DNA of 43,497 bases. It comes from Rufibacter immobilis (GTDB lineage: Bacteria; Bacteroidota; Bacteroidia; Cytophagales; Hymenobacteraceae). Where the stretch lies: the NCBI RefSeq assembly GCF_003721565.1, contig NZ_RJJE01000006.1, forward strand, positions 1-43,497, given 5' to 3'. The first letter of the stretch is position 1; every line of letters begins with the position of its first letter. Under the pieces are notes generated by a model, which ran no database searches, was not told the DNA's origin, and saw only the letters and a program-made list of their open reading frames with translations. A program made the position numbers and the translations under genes. Shown here piece after piece: positions 1 through 7,134 of the stretch.

Positions 1-88
1 AAAAAAAAAGCGTCTACCTTCTGGACAAGTGAAGCAGGAAGTTCATTGAACAACTTAGCCCTTGCCTCAAGAACCTTACCACCCTGAG
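1..88. repeat. Terminal direct repeat (left copy)
   Basis: Bases 1-88 are identical to 43410-43497, both starting with nine A and ending in ACCCTGAG. The simplest reading is an assembly overlap from a circular or terminally redundant molecule, giving a unique length of 43409 bp. A gene reads through the junction, which supports closure. A true 88-bp packaging repeat cannot be excluded. Confidence 0.95.
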
Positions 89-521
89 CGTCCAAGTCTT
101 CAACTGTCTCACCTGATTTCCTGCACAGGAGAGCCATTTTGTAGAGAATGATTTCCTCTGGTCTCTCTTCAAAGGCTTTCTCAATCCTGTGGTACATCAC
201 AAAGGCTTTATAGATTTCATCTTCAAGGGAGTTGACGTAGTAGGTGTCACCACTGAACTCAAAGTGCTCAATAACACCAGTCTCCCTCTCTTCCAGAAAA
301 TTCAACTGGTGGAACAACCGGAACACAAGCGTAGCCTTGAAGCTGGTCAGGTAATCGTACCCAATGCCCGAAAGGATGGAAACCACCCTAGCAGCCTTCT
401 CATAGTCAGAGAGGTCTTCAGCCCTGTCCAGAGCCTGTAATTCCTTAGCCTTGCCGTAGGTCACCTCTGACCACGTTGAGGGTAGTGAGTACTTCTTACC
501 CTCCAATTCAAATTCTTTCAT
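1..521 (-). CDS. N-terminal part of junction-spanning protein, candidate tail assembly chaperone
   Basis: Starts at ATG 521 (MKEFELEG...) and reads leftward through base 1 into 43409 on the circle. The first 173 residues are in one frame up to ...VDAFF, encoded by GCT followed by a run of nine T. Beyond the run this frame continues for about 75 residues of low-plausibility sequence, whereas the -1 frame gives a natural protein ending at 43143. The codons GCT TTT TTT TTG offer T-TTT-TTT and T-TTT-TTG slippery heptamers, so a lambda gpG/gpGT-like programmed frameshift is attractive. A homopolymer miscount is the main alternative. It follows the large terminase with a 57-bp gap, and tail and appendage genes follow. 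No specific family was recognised, so the chaperone role is inferred from the frameshift and context. Confidence 0.6.
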   Translation of the reverse strand, partial: MKEFELEGKKYSLPSTWSEVTYGKAKELQALDRAEDLSDYEKAARVVSILSGIGYDYLTSFKATLVFRLFHQLNFLEERETGVIEHFEFSGDTYYVNSLEDEIYKAFVMYHRIEKAFEERPEEIILYKMALLCRKSGETVEDLDAQGGKVLEARAKLFNELPASLVQKVDAFF

Positions 522-578
522 ATACAGTTCATATGGATTTCAAGGGATTTTATTTTTAATTAAAGTTTTGATTAAGAC

Positions 579-2087
579 TCAGACAGTAGCAAAGAAGAAG
601 CCTGAGGTACTGTTACTGAGAGTCTTGACACAGTAGACAAAGGCATCAGTTTGGTCATCATTTTTGACGTGAGGAAAAACCGTCACCTGATTCAGGAAGG
701 GTTGAATGTAAGTACCCTCAATCAGACTCACCCTCTTGGAATCTACAAAGTTTGCTACGGCTTGTGCTCTCACTACTTTGTTCTCCCTGCCGTGGCTTAA
801 CTCTGAGATGTTGAACAAGGTCTCTGCTCTCAACTGCTGTAGCAGGGATATACCAGAAGCAGCCTTCTCAACATAGATTCTTGACTCTGGTGAGTAGTGT
901 TGGGGAACATACTGCTTGAGGAATTTAATCAGGTCAGGGAAGTTCAGTCTCTTCTCTACCACATCCTTGATGAAGATTTGATTATCAAGGAAACAGGCAA
1001 CCACCATAGCAGTTGCGTCACTTGACTTTGTATCACCGTAGGCTGTATCTAGAAAGAAGTGCCAAATAATTCTCTTACCCCCGTATTTCTGGTTGAATTC
1101 TAACCAAGAGATTTTATTGAAGGACTCAGCCTTGAAGATACCAGCGTCAGCAGGGATAGGAGCCTGAAGGTATTGGGCAGCGTAGGTAGCAGGTTGTTTC
1201 TTCAGGTCATTGATAACCTCTCTGTCATACAGGTCAGGCAACAGGAGACCGTCAGAATCATAGTAGTCTTTGAACCTCTCAGGCTTAACTACTGATTCCT
1301 CAGTCACCTCAAGTGGTACAGAGATGTGATTGAAGGTCTCTTCACCGTAAGTGTTCAGCAGATAGTCAGTGAAATCATCCTTGAACAGACGTTGCATCAC
1401 CACCACTATGAGACCTGTCTTCTTGTTATTTAACCTTGATTTGATTTTACCCTCATAGAATCTCTCAGCCTGATTTTTGGTAGCGTCAGAGTATTGGTCA
1501 GTGTCTTGCTGAATATCATCTAGGAGAATGATGTGAGCACCAAAACCGATAGAAGCAGAACCAACGGAGAATGCTTTTCTCTCACCACCTGCTGAGGTGA
1601 TGTAGTGAGTCTTCTGATTTTGGTCATCTTTCAACCTGACCTCTGGAAAGATTCTCTTATACCAGTCAGACTCAAGCAACGTCCTTGTCTCATTTGAGAG
1701 TGCCGTTCTCAAGTCATCAGTCACAGAGGCTGTCAGGAACTTGAAGTGAGGTAATTTAGTCCAGCACCAAGCATTGTATGTCACTGAGATGATTTTAGAC
1801 TTCAGGAGTCTAGGTGGTAGGTTAATCAGGAGATGTTTTGTCCTTTTGATACCCTTACCAATTCTCTCAGCCTCAACCTGAAGCAGGTCACATAGTTCCT
1901 TGATAATAGGCGTGTCGTGAAACTCAGTGTCAGGTTCCAGAACTTGGGTGAATGCAGCCTTGAAGAACTCATAGAAGGAGTTCCTGTAGTGAGCAGCTAG
2001 AATCTGTTCTTCGGTGACGGTTGAGAGTAATTCAATTAATTGCTTCTCTTGGGTTACGGGTTCCTTTGGTTTTTTCTTTGGTGGCAA
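579..2087 (-). CDS. terL: Terminase large subunit (ATPase and nuclease)
   Basis: 502 residues. The packaging motor cuts concatemeric DNA and pumps it into the prohead through the portal. The N-terminal ATPase has a deviant Walker A near residues 90-97 (LPPRLLKS, where relatives usually have PPRHGKS-like) and a Walker B near 186-191 (IILLDD). The C-terminal RNase H-like nuclease shows FLDTAYGD (D347), SSDAT (D357), YVEKAASG (E407) and DDQTDAF (D477/D478/D481). The reading frame opens at a TTG at 2087 directly after an in-frame TGA, and no in-frame ATG precedes the conserved region, so a TTG start is chosen. It lies 27 bp after the small terminase gene, in the usual order. The family is certain from the motifs; cos versus pac packaging cannot be decided. 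Confidence 0.95.
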   Translation of the reverse strand: MPPKKKPKEPVTQEKQLIELLSTVTEEQILAAHYRNSFYEFFKAAFTQVLEPDTEFHDTPIIKELCDLLQVEAERIGKGIKRTKHLLINLPPRLLKSKIISVTYNAWCWTKLPHFKFLTASVTDDLRTALSNETRTLLESDWYKRIFPEVRLKDDQNQKTHYITSAGGERKAFSVGSASIGFGAHIILLDDIQQDTDQYSDATKNQAERFYEGKIKSRLNNKKTGLIVVVMQRLFKDDFTDYLLNTYGEETFNHISVPLEVTEESVVKPERFKDYYDSDGLLLPDLYDREVINDLKKQPATYAAQYLQAPIPADAGIFKAESFNKISWLEFNQKYGGKRIIWHFFLDTAYGDTKSSDATAMVVACFLDNQIFIKDVVEKRLNFPDLIKFLKQYVPQHYSPESRIYVEKAASGISLLQQLRAETLFNISELSHGRENKVVRAQAVANFVDSKRVSLIEGTYIQPFLNQVTVFPHVKNDDQTDAFVYCVKTLSNSTSGFFFATV

Positions 2088-2114
2088 TCATTTAAATATT
2101 AATTAAAATTATAC

Positions 2115-2624
2115 TTAGTAAACTGACTCAGGTGTGATGTCTATTGTTTTGTGTTGAGCACCTAGGCCAGCAGCCAATTGAGCAATCATCTCAGGTGAGA
2201 GTTGCTGAAGCAGCTTGTTAGCGTCAACGGTGGTAGTGTTCACATTCTGGTTAATCTCAAAACGCTTTACATCAAGACCTGTCAGCTTGTTTATCTTGTC
2301 TTGAATAGCAGCACAGTCAGCCCACTTCTCTGCATTGTAGGCTTTATTGTAAAGGTCATTGTACCTGATTAGTGCCGACTGCATATGATACCCCAACTTA
2401 TCATCCTGAGTCTCCTGAAGGGCTTTCTTGACCTTTGTTATATAGTTCCTAGCACCTCTTTCACTGTCACCGTACTTTCTGACAAATGCATTCACTACGT
2501 CAGTGTATCTCATTGACTTGACTATGTACAGGTCTTTTACAAACTCAAATTTCTCCTGACTCAGGTTCTTGGTTTTACCGTTCATCACTGAGACACCCTT
2601 AGTATGTTTCTTGTCATTATTCAT
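2115..2624 (-). CDS. terS: Probable terminase small subunit
   Basis: 169 residues. Expected to bind the packaging site and recruit the large subunit. The N-terminal third (about residues 20-65) is helical and helix-turn-helix-like, with YTDVVNAFVRKYG and GARNYITKVKKAL. The middle is helix-rich and could form an oligomerisation region, and the tail contains a run of LLQQLSPEMIAQLAAGLG. The call rests on size, the HTH-like start and position immediately before the large terminase. Start ATG 2624 is preceded by an AT-rich leader. Sequence similarity to a named small-terminase family was not recognised. Confidence 0.75.
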   Translation of the reverse strand: MNNDKKHTKGVSVMNGKTKNLSQEKFEFVKDLYIVKSMRYTDVVNAFVRKYGDSERGARNYITKVKKALQETQDDKLGYHMQSALIRYNDLYNKAYNAEKWADCAAIQDKINKLTGLDVKRFEINQNVNTTTVDANKLLQQLSPEMIAQLAAGLGAQHKTIDITPESVY

Positions 2625-2651
2625 CTATTAAATTTTTAATTATTGTTATAA

Positions 2652-3260
2652 TTATAAATATGTATTCAGTGCTTTCCCGTTCAGGCACATAGGCACATCA
2701 TCAGATTTCAGAATCAGGGGAAGGTTTCGCCTGATGTCTTCCCTGATAAGCTTCACAATCAGGTAACACCTGCTTCTTGAGTAACCTGTGACTTCTGCCA
2801 GTTGGGAATAGGTAATCTTGTTCACCGCGTAGGTCTTGAAGATTCCGGCCCTTATCCAGTCATAGCGTCCGTAGACGAACTCCATTGCGTTCCTGTAGAC
2901 CTCTGAGGTGGAGAAATCAGGTTCCGGTCTTTGGCTCACGTCAGTCAGGTATTCATCCAAGTAGTACTTCTCATTGTAGTACTTCTTGGACACACCTTGC
3001 TTTCTGATATCATCCTTCAGTTTCTGACAGGCTGTCTTTGAGAGGTAGTTGAGCAGGTTGGCCTCTGTGTTGAAATCACCCTCAGTCTTCTCACCGGAAA
3101 CCATCTTCTCAACGGTCAGAAGAACAACGTCTGACAGCAGGTCTTCCAACTCTTCTCTGCTGAGGTGAATCTTCAGGAACCTGTCAACATTCTGGTAAAT
3201 CTGCTTTTTAAGTTTATTTCTGTTTGCCTCTATGGTGTCGTAAATCTCTTCAAGTGTCAT
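2652..3260 (-). CDS. Sigma-70/ECF-like transcription factor
   Basis: 202 residues. Residues about 38-90 resemble sigma region 2 (EDLLSDVVLLTVEKM, then NLLNYLSKTACQKLKDDIRKQ). Residues about 149-175 resemble region 4 with a helix-turn-helix (ITYSQLAEVTGYSRSRCYLIVKL). The two are joined by an acidic, tyrosine-rich linker, as in extracytoplasmic-function sigma factors. Such a protein would redirect host RNA polymerase. Its place just ahead of the terminase genes at the head of the leftward block makes it a candidate late-gene activator. It could instead be a non-sigma HTH regulator of the same fold, since region 2 is divergent. Confidence 0.65.
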   Translation of the reverse strand: MTLEEIYDTIEANRNKLKKQIYQNVDRFLKIHLSREELEDLLSDVVLLTVEKMVSGEKTEGDFNTEANLLNYLSKTACQKLKDDIRKQGVSKKYYNEKYYLDEYLTDVSQRPEPDFSTSEVYRNAMEFVYGRYDWIRAGIFKTYAVNKITYSQLAEVTGYSRSRCYLIVKLIREDIRRNLPLILKSDDVPMCLNGKALNTYL

Positions 3261-3304
3261 TTTCTGTATATTAAACTTATTTAATATTTTAATTTTATTT
3301 TTAA

Positions 3305-3838
3305 TTAATAGATAACCGTGTATCTGTGGTTGAAGGAGTCTTCCACCAGCTTATCACTTGGAATCACGTAGCTGTACTGTTGGGCTTTCTCAAGGGGCAG
3401 CATCTTTACACGCTTGGGTACATAGCCCCTGTCCTGACCAGCCTTGGTCTTATTGCAGGACTTCACCTGCGTCTGCACATCAAGGCACTTCCTGAGGTCA
3501 AAGAGCACGTACACGCTGTCTGTGTAGAAACACTGGTACAATGGAACCACACCGGAGGCGTAGGCTTCCGCTATCAGGTAGTTGAACTTCGGTTCCTCAA
3601 TCATTATGTCAGGGTAGAAGGTGCTGCTGCACTCCCTGACTTTGGTTTCCACTAGGTAGGTCTTGCCACTGTAGTCAACCCTGTAGTCAAACTGGTCATA
3701 GCCGTGGGCATCCGTGATGAAGTAATCCTTCTTGGGGTCAGTGCCCCTAAGCGGATTCATTGTGATGTAAACTCTCTCCTTTACTGCTCTCTTGGTGAAT
3801 TCTTCCTCTTTTTTGTTTATTATATATTTCTTAGGCAT
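3305..3838 (-). CDS. PD-(D/E)XK-like nuclease
   Basis: 177 residues from ATG 3838 (MPKKYIINKK); a TTG two codons upstream is also open but the ATG is preferred. Residues 48-66 read DQFDYRVDY then GKTYLVETK, fitting the PD-(D/E)XK nuclease core: D51, then E64-x-K66 on the following strand. A helix follows that could complete the fold. A phage nuclease at the head of the late block could trim or resolve DNA before packaging, or degrade host DNA. It is the first gene leftward of the control region, so the late or middle transcript may begin here. Family assignment is from the motif only; no closer subfamily was recognised. Confidence 0.55.
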   Translation of the reverse strand: MPKKYIINKKEEEFTKRAVKERVYITMNPLRGTDPKKDYFITDAHGYDQFDYRVDYSGKTYLVETKVRECSSTFYPDIMIEEPKFNYLIAEAYASGVVPLYQCFYTDSVYVLFDLRKCLDVQTQVKSCNKTKAGQDRGYVPKRVKMLPLEKAQQYSYVIPSDKLVEDSFNHRYTVIY

Positions 3839-3970
3839 TATCAATGCACCGTATCAATGGTGTCATCAATAAATAGTACGTTGTTAATACTTTTAATTAA
3901 AAAATTAATGATTTATGAAAAAATAAATCAATTATTTTCCAGACGGTAGGGGTGCGAGGTTCATTTCTGC

Positions 3971-3978
3971 TATATTTG
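3971..3978 (+). promoter_or_regulatory. Bacteroidota-type -7 box (TATATTTG)
   Basis: Exact match to TAnnTTTG, placing a start near 3982, where an 11-bp stem begins (3984-3994). No clear TTTG -33 element lies 18-21 bp upstream, so the promoter is weak or conditional. Supported mainly by its position directly before a hairpin that ends in a T-tract. Confidence 0.35.
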
Positions 3979-3981
3979 GTA

Positions 3982-4078
3982 TGCAGAGGTAGGAGCACTC
4001 ATAATCTTGGGGTGGATTAATTTATAAACCAATTTATTATTACAGTTCCGAGTACTGATTCCTACCTCTGTAATTTTT
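3982..4078 (+). ncRNA. Candidate structured RNA in the replication control region
   Basis: CAGAGGTAGGA (3984-3994) pairs perfectly with TCCTACCTCTG (4060-4070). Inside, ACTC (3997-4000) can pair with GAGT (4050-4053) and TTGG (4007-4010) with CCAA (4029-4032). The stem is followed by TAATTTTT (4071-4078), so it has the form of a short transcript with its own -7 box and terminator. It lies between the divergent gene blocks, upstream of the iterons. It could be a small regulatory RNA, or a single-strand or structural DNA element of the origin; folding and expression are not shown here. Confidence 0.35.
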
Positions 4079-4142
4079 ACCGCCTTCTCATAGGTTCTAG
4101 CAAGTCCTTCAGAGCCTTAACATATTCGTTTCAATTAGAATC

Positions 4143-4161
4143 AGTTCGGTATCTGTATTAG
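4143..4161 (-). repeat. Isolated inverted iteron copy
   Basis: AGTTCGGTATCTGTATTAG is, on the minus strand, CTAATACAGATACCGAACT, which fits the consensus of the seven iterons at 4349-4496. It lies about 190 bp before the array in opposite orientation, as found for operator or handcuffing sites of Rep_3 replicons. Confidence 0.65.
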
Positions 4162-4348
4162 TTGGTTTGACAGGTTTAAACGTAAATACCTTGCAATCAG
4201 ATATTTATGCGGTATTTTTAAATAAAGAAAAAAGGAAAAAAGAACTTCTTACGGATTTGTAATCTTTACTTTTCTTTATTGATTTTAAATATTTATATAT
4301 TTAAGAGACTTGTAAGTTGTTGACTATCAATTATTTATAGCAGCTAAA

Positions 4349-4496
4349 TAATACATATCCCGAACTTACTAATACGTATCCCGAACTTGCTAGTACAGAA
4401 GCCGAACCTATTAATACAGAAGCCGAACTTTGAAAATACAGTAACCGAACTGAACTAATACGGATTCCGAACTTACTAATACATATTCCGAACTTG
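4349..4496 (+). repeat. Iteron array (origin of replication)
   Basis: Seven direct repeats with consensus approximately TAATACAnAnnCCGAACTT. The CCGAAC cores start at 4360, 4381, 4402, 4423, 4445, 4467 and 4488, a 21-22 bp period (two helical turns) that puts all copies on one face of the DNA. The array sits immediately upstream of the Rep_3-type initiator gene and is preceded by strongly AT-rich DNA (about 4200-4350) that could serve as the unwinding element. This is the standard arrangement for an iteron-controlled theta replicon. No match to a DnaA box was found in this stretch. Confidence 0.85.
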
Positions 4497-4519
4497 TAAA
4501 TATTACTATTACATAAACA

Positions 4520-4549
4520 TTTGTAATAATAATATTTTGCTTATGTTTG
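4520..4549 (+). promoter_or_regulatory. Promoter of rep (TTTG / TATGTTTG)
   Basis: TTTG at 4520-4523 and TATGTTTG at 4542-4549, separated by 18 bp, match the Bacteroidota housekeeping promoter (TTTG and TAnnTTTG). The expected start near 4553 leaves a leader of about 15 bases before ATG 4568. It begins 23 bp after the iteron array, so Rep binding could repress it. Confidence 0.65.
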
Positions 4550-4567
4550 CATATCTCAGCCTAAGAT

Positions 4568-5539
4568 ATGGAAATAGTAAAGCACAATACTACGATAAGC
4601 CACGCTAACAGCTTCATAGAGGGTGTTTATGATATGAACCTCATAGAGTTGAGAATCTTTCTCAGCCTGTTATCAAAGCACAAAAGGGGGGTTAATGTAT
4701 TCAAAGAGGCAATACCTCTCACTCTTAAAGACCTTGAGTTACCTATTGCAAAGTCAACTTTCAGTGAGCAACTATCAAGACTCAAGAAAACTACGGACAG
4801 GCTATCAGATATCAAATTCAAGTTTGAAACCGATAGTACCTACCAGCCTCTTCACATCTTCACGCCTGTATTAGATAAAGATAAGAAAGCTATATCTGTC
4901 AAACTCTCACTAGAGATTCAGGAGCTTGTTAATATATGGACAAATAACTTCACTGAGGCTGACGTAGAGACTCTGATGCAGATTCCTACATTTACCTCTT
5001 ACAGAATCTATATGCTGCTCAAGCAGTACCAGACTTGGAAATCTGAAAGGGTTATCACCCTTGATGATTTAAGGGATATGCTGAAACTGTCTGACCAGAA
5101 ATCATATGAGGTCTACGGCAACCTGAAGAACAGAATTCTCAAACCTGCTCAGGAACATCTTAAAAGCACTGATATGTCTTTTGAATTAAAGGAAATCAAG
5201 TCAGGTAAAGCCGTGAGAGCAGTTGTATTCAAGTTCAAAAAGAAAGATAAGAGAGTCATTGAGGTAAAACAGGCCGAACTCTTCTCACCAACACCTGAAG
5301 AACCTAATAGTACAGTAGCCTCTACCCCTGTACTAACAGACAAGACCACTGCCAATGCTATCAGGATTATGAGAGAACGCTATGAATTCACTCAGGCTCA
5401 GATTGACAGGTACATCAGTAAGCTGAAACCAACTGTCATAACTAAACTCCATAACTCTTTCCAGACAAACCCACCTGTCTTGACCAAGAGCACACCTTCA
5501 GAATGGTTGGTCAGCAAGCTTGAAGAGAAAATCAAATAA
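4568..5539 (+). CDS. rep: Replication initiator, Rep_3 (RepB) superfamily
   Basis: 323 residues. Binds the upstream iterons and opens the origin for theta replication as a plasmid. The N-terminal half has the typical Rep_3 start, with a helix where proteins recognise their own family lineup (MNLIELRIFLSLLSKH at about 23-38) and an early winged-helix domain. The second winged helix spans about residues 135-225, including FTSYRIYMLLKQY and the helix LDDLRDMLKLSDQKSYEVYGNLKNRIL. The C-terminal region from about 230 is lysine- and proline-rich and ends in a helical segment. The iteron array and promoter immediately upstream strongly support the call. Rep and the two following genes are closely spaced (6 and 19 bp) and probably cotranscribed. 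Confidence 0.9.
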   Translation: MEIVKHNTTISHANSFIEGVYDMNLIELRIFLSLLSKHKRGVNVFKEAIPLTLKDLELPIAKSTFSEQLSRLKKTTDRLSDIKFKFETDSTYQPLHIFTPVLDKDKKAISVKLSLEIQELVNIWTNNFTEADVETLMQIPTFTSYRIYMLLKQYQTWKSERVITLDDLRDMLKLSDQKSYEVYGNLKNRILKPAQEHLKSTDMSFELKEIKSGKAVRAVVFKFKKKDKRVIEVKQAELFSPTPEEPNSTVASTPVLTDKTTANAIRIMRERYEFTQAQIDRYISKLKPTVITKLHNSFQTNPPVLTKSTPSEWLVSKLEEKIK

Positions 5540-5545
5540 TAGGAT

Positions 5546-6031
5546 ATGAATCTAAGCCCATACGTGACCCAGCTAGTAGGTTCAAGGGTTGTTGAAGACT
5601 TTAGATGGTCATTCTTCGGGGAAGAATCAGAAGAGAGTATAACAGCTAGGGAATACCTAACTGAACTAAAAATTGTTATGCTTTCTGTTAAGGAACCCTA
5701 TACCATCAAATTTAGTGATGTAGAGCAGATTGAAAAGGGTGAACACTGTGCTGTTTTCCCTAACATAGTGGGTGAACACCTTGTTAACGCCTTGAATGCT
5801 TATTTAGCTAAGGAGTATGAGAATTTTTTCCAAGCATTAGCGAATTTCAAGCATTTCAACTTAACCAACCCTGTGGAGTTGAAGTTTTATCAGGAAAGAC
5901 ATCAGGATATCATAGACAGGATTCTGATGTTGCGGAGTTTCAGGCAAGACTTATCTTCACTGTTATCTTTCTGTGATGATTATAATGAGGTTAAGATTAA
6001 TCAACCTGAGACTACCGGATATAAGTACTAA
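5546..6031 (+). CDS. Hypothetical protein in the rep operon
   Basis: 161 residues, not recognised. Acidic and mostly helical, with FRWSFFGEESEESITAREYL near the start and a helical ...YQERHQDIIDRILMLRSFRQ... segment in the last third. No signal peptide or membrane segment. It starts 6 bp after rep and 19 bp before the GIY-YIG-like gene on the same strand, so a replication accessory or copy-control role is possible but is inferred from position only. Confidence 0.7.
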   Translation: MNLSPYVTQLVGSRVVEDFRWSFFGEESEESITAREYLTELKIVMLSVKEPYTIKFSDVEQIEKGEHCAVFPNIVGEHLVNALNAYLAKEYENFFQALANFKHFNLTNPVELKFYQERHQDIIDRILMLRSFRQDLSSLLSFCDDYNEVKINQPETTGYKY

Positions 6032-6050
6032 AGTTTTTTAATCATATCCT

Positions 6051-6983
6051 ATGAAAAACTACTTCCTGTACTTACTCAGATTCAAGAGTGAGCCTATCAT
6101 CAAGATAGGTATCTCTAACAATGATGATTTCAGCAGAGTCAAACACCTGTCCAACATCTATGAGTTTGACCTTGACGGTTCCTACGTAGTGAAGGCCAAA
6201 GACTCCAAGTTCATCACCAAACTTGAGAAGCATCTTCACACCACCTATAACACATTCAAGGTAGGAAAAGAGTATCAGACCAAGTACAAAGGCAAAGACG
6301 GACATACTGAGTTGAGATGTTCTTCCTGCTTAGACCATATCCTTGAAGATATTAGGCACTACAGCAGCAAGGAGTTCTTAGGGGTAGAGTTGGTTGAGGG
6401 TATCAAGTTTCCTGAACGTGTTGTCACTAACCAGCCACCAAGGAAGATACCAGTTAAGATACCTTTTGTGGATGAACTTAAGGACTTAGATATATTCCAG
6501 CAGATATTAACCTTTGTCAAGACCAGTGATGAGATAGTCAAGGTTAACATCAATGAAAAAGAATTCAAGATAGTCTCTACAACTGAGAATGCTGTTGCTC
6601 TACTTGTCAATAGGTTCATTGTTGGTGGTGTCAATGTGGTCTCAAGGTATGGTAATGAGTTCTCTGAAGATGAAGATGATGATACTATGTACTGGTTTGC
6701 TGAAGGTAGTACTCAATATTCTCCAAGTGGTGGGCACAAGAAGCCGAACACAGCAGCCCAAGCAAGAAAGGTGATGTCTGATTTCTTTGATATACTTGCT
6801 AACTCACCCAAGCTTGACGCTACAATGAAAAACCATAAACCTGACTTTAGCAGATGGGAAGGTTTGGGTTTAGCGCCGTTCTTTCTACATCCTGAAGCTT
6901 TAGAGAAGATAATTCAAGAGAGGGAGAGGTTGGGTATAATCGGCAAGAAGAAACGGGGTAGGAAGCCCAAAAGAACTTCATAA
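6051..6983 (+). CDS. GIY-YIG/T5orf172-like protein with C-terminal AT-hook
   Basis: 310 residues. The first 75 residues resemble the GIY-YIG superfamily in its T5orf172/Mug113 branch: YFLYLLRF (4-11) for the first strand, IKIGIS (17-22) for the YIG strand, then SRVKHLSN and a helix TKLEKHLHTTYNTF. The classic GIY and YIG letters are replaced, so nuclease activity is uncertain. The last 12 residues contain KKKRGRKPKR, an AT-hook-like minor-groove binding motif. The middle is acidic (SEDEDDDTMYW). It is the third gene behind the rep promoter, so a role in plasmid or phage DNA transactions, such as origin nicking or host DNA cleavage, is plausible. A weak terminator follows at 7043-7062. Confidence 0.65.
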   Translation: MKNYFLYLLRFKSEPIIKIGISNNDDFSRVKHLSNIYEFDLDGSYVVKAKDSKFITKLEKHLHTTYNTFKVGKEYQTKYKGKDGHTELRCSSCLDHILEDIRHYSSKEFLGVELVEGIKFPERVVTNQPPRKIPVKIPFVDELKDLDIFQQILTFVKTSDEIVKVNINEKEFKIVSTTENAVALLVNRFIVGGVNVVSRYGNEFSEDEDDDTMYWFAEGSTQYSPSGGHKKPNTAAQARKVMSDFFDILANSPKLDATMKNHKPDFSRWEGLGLAPFFLHPEALEKIIQERERLGIIGKKKRGRKPKRTS

Positions 6984-7042
6984 ATCAACGTTCTCACCCC
7001 AAGATGTGTAGACGTGCCACTTCCGGTCAGCACCTTGTAGAG

Positions 7043-7062
7043 AGCCTGTAAAAGGCTTTATT
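7043..7062 (+). terminator. Weak terminator after the rep operon
   Basis: AGCCT (7043-7047) pairs with AGGCT (7053-7057), followed by TTATT. The five-base-pair stem is short, but it lies between the GIY-YIG-like gene and parA. Confidence 0.4.
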
Positions 7063-7119
7063 CCTTATCTTTACTTTTAATTAAAACTTTAATCATAAAA
7101 GCAATTAAAATATTAATCC

Positions 7120-7127
7120 TATATTTG
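7120..7127 (+). promoter_or_regulatory. Candidate parA -7 box (TATATTTG)
   Basis: Exact TAnnTTTG match 8 bp before the parA ATG at 7135, which would give a nearly leaderless message. No TTG is visible at the right distance upstream, so the site may be coincidental in this AT-rich leader. Confidence 0.3.
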
Positions 7128-7134
7128 TTTCACT

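Noticed and set aside
189..440. Open frame of 83 residues on the plus strand
   Set aside because: It is antisense to the well-supported gene starting at 521 and has no plausible start signals or features.
3305..3844. Longer start at TTG 3844 for the nuclease-like gene
   Set aside because: An ATG two codons later (3838) begins the clearly basic MPKKY start and needs no rare initiation codon.
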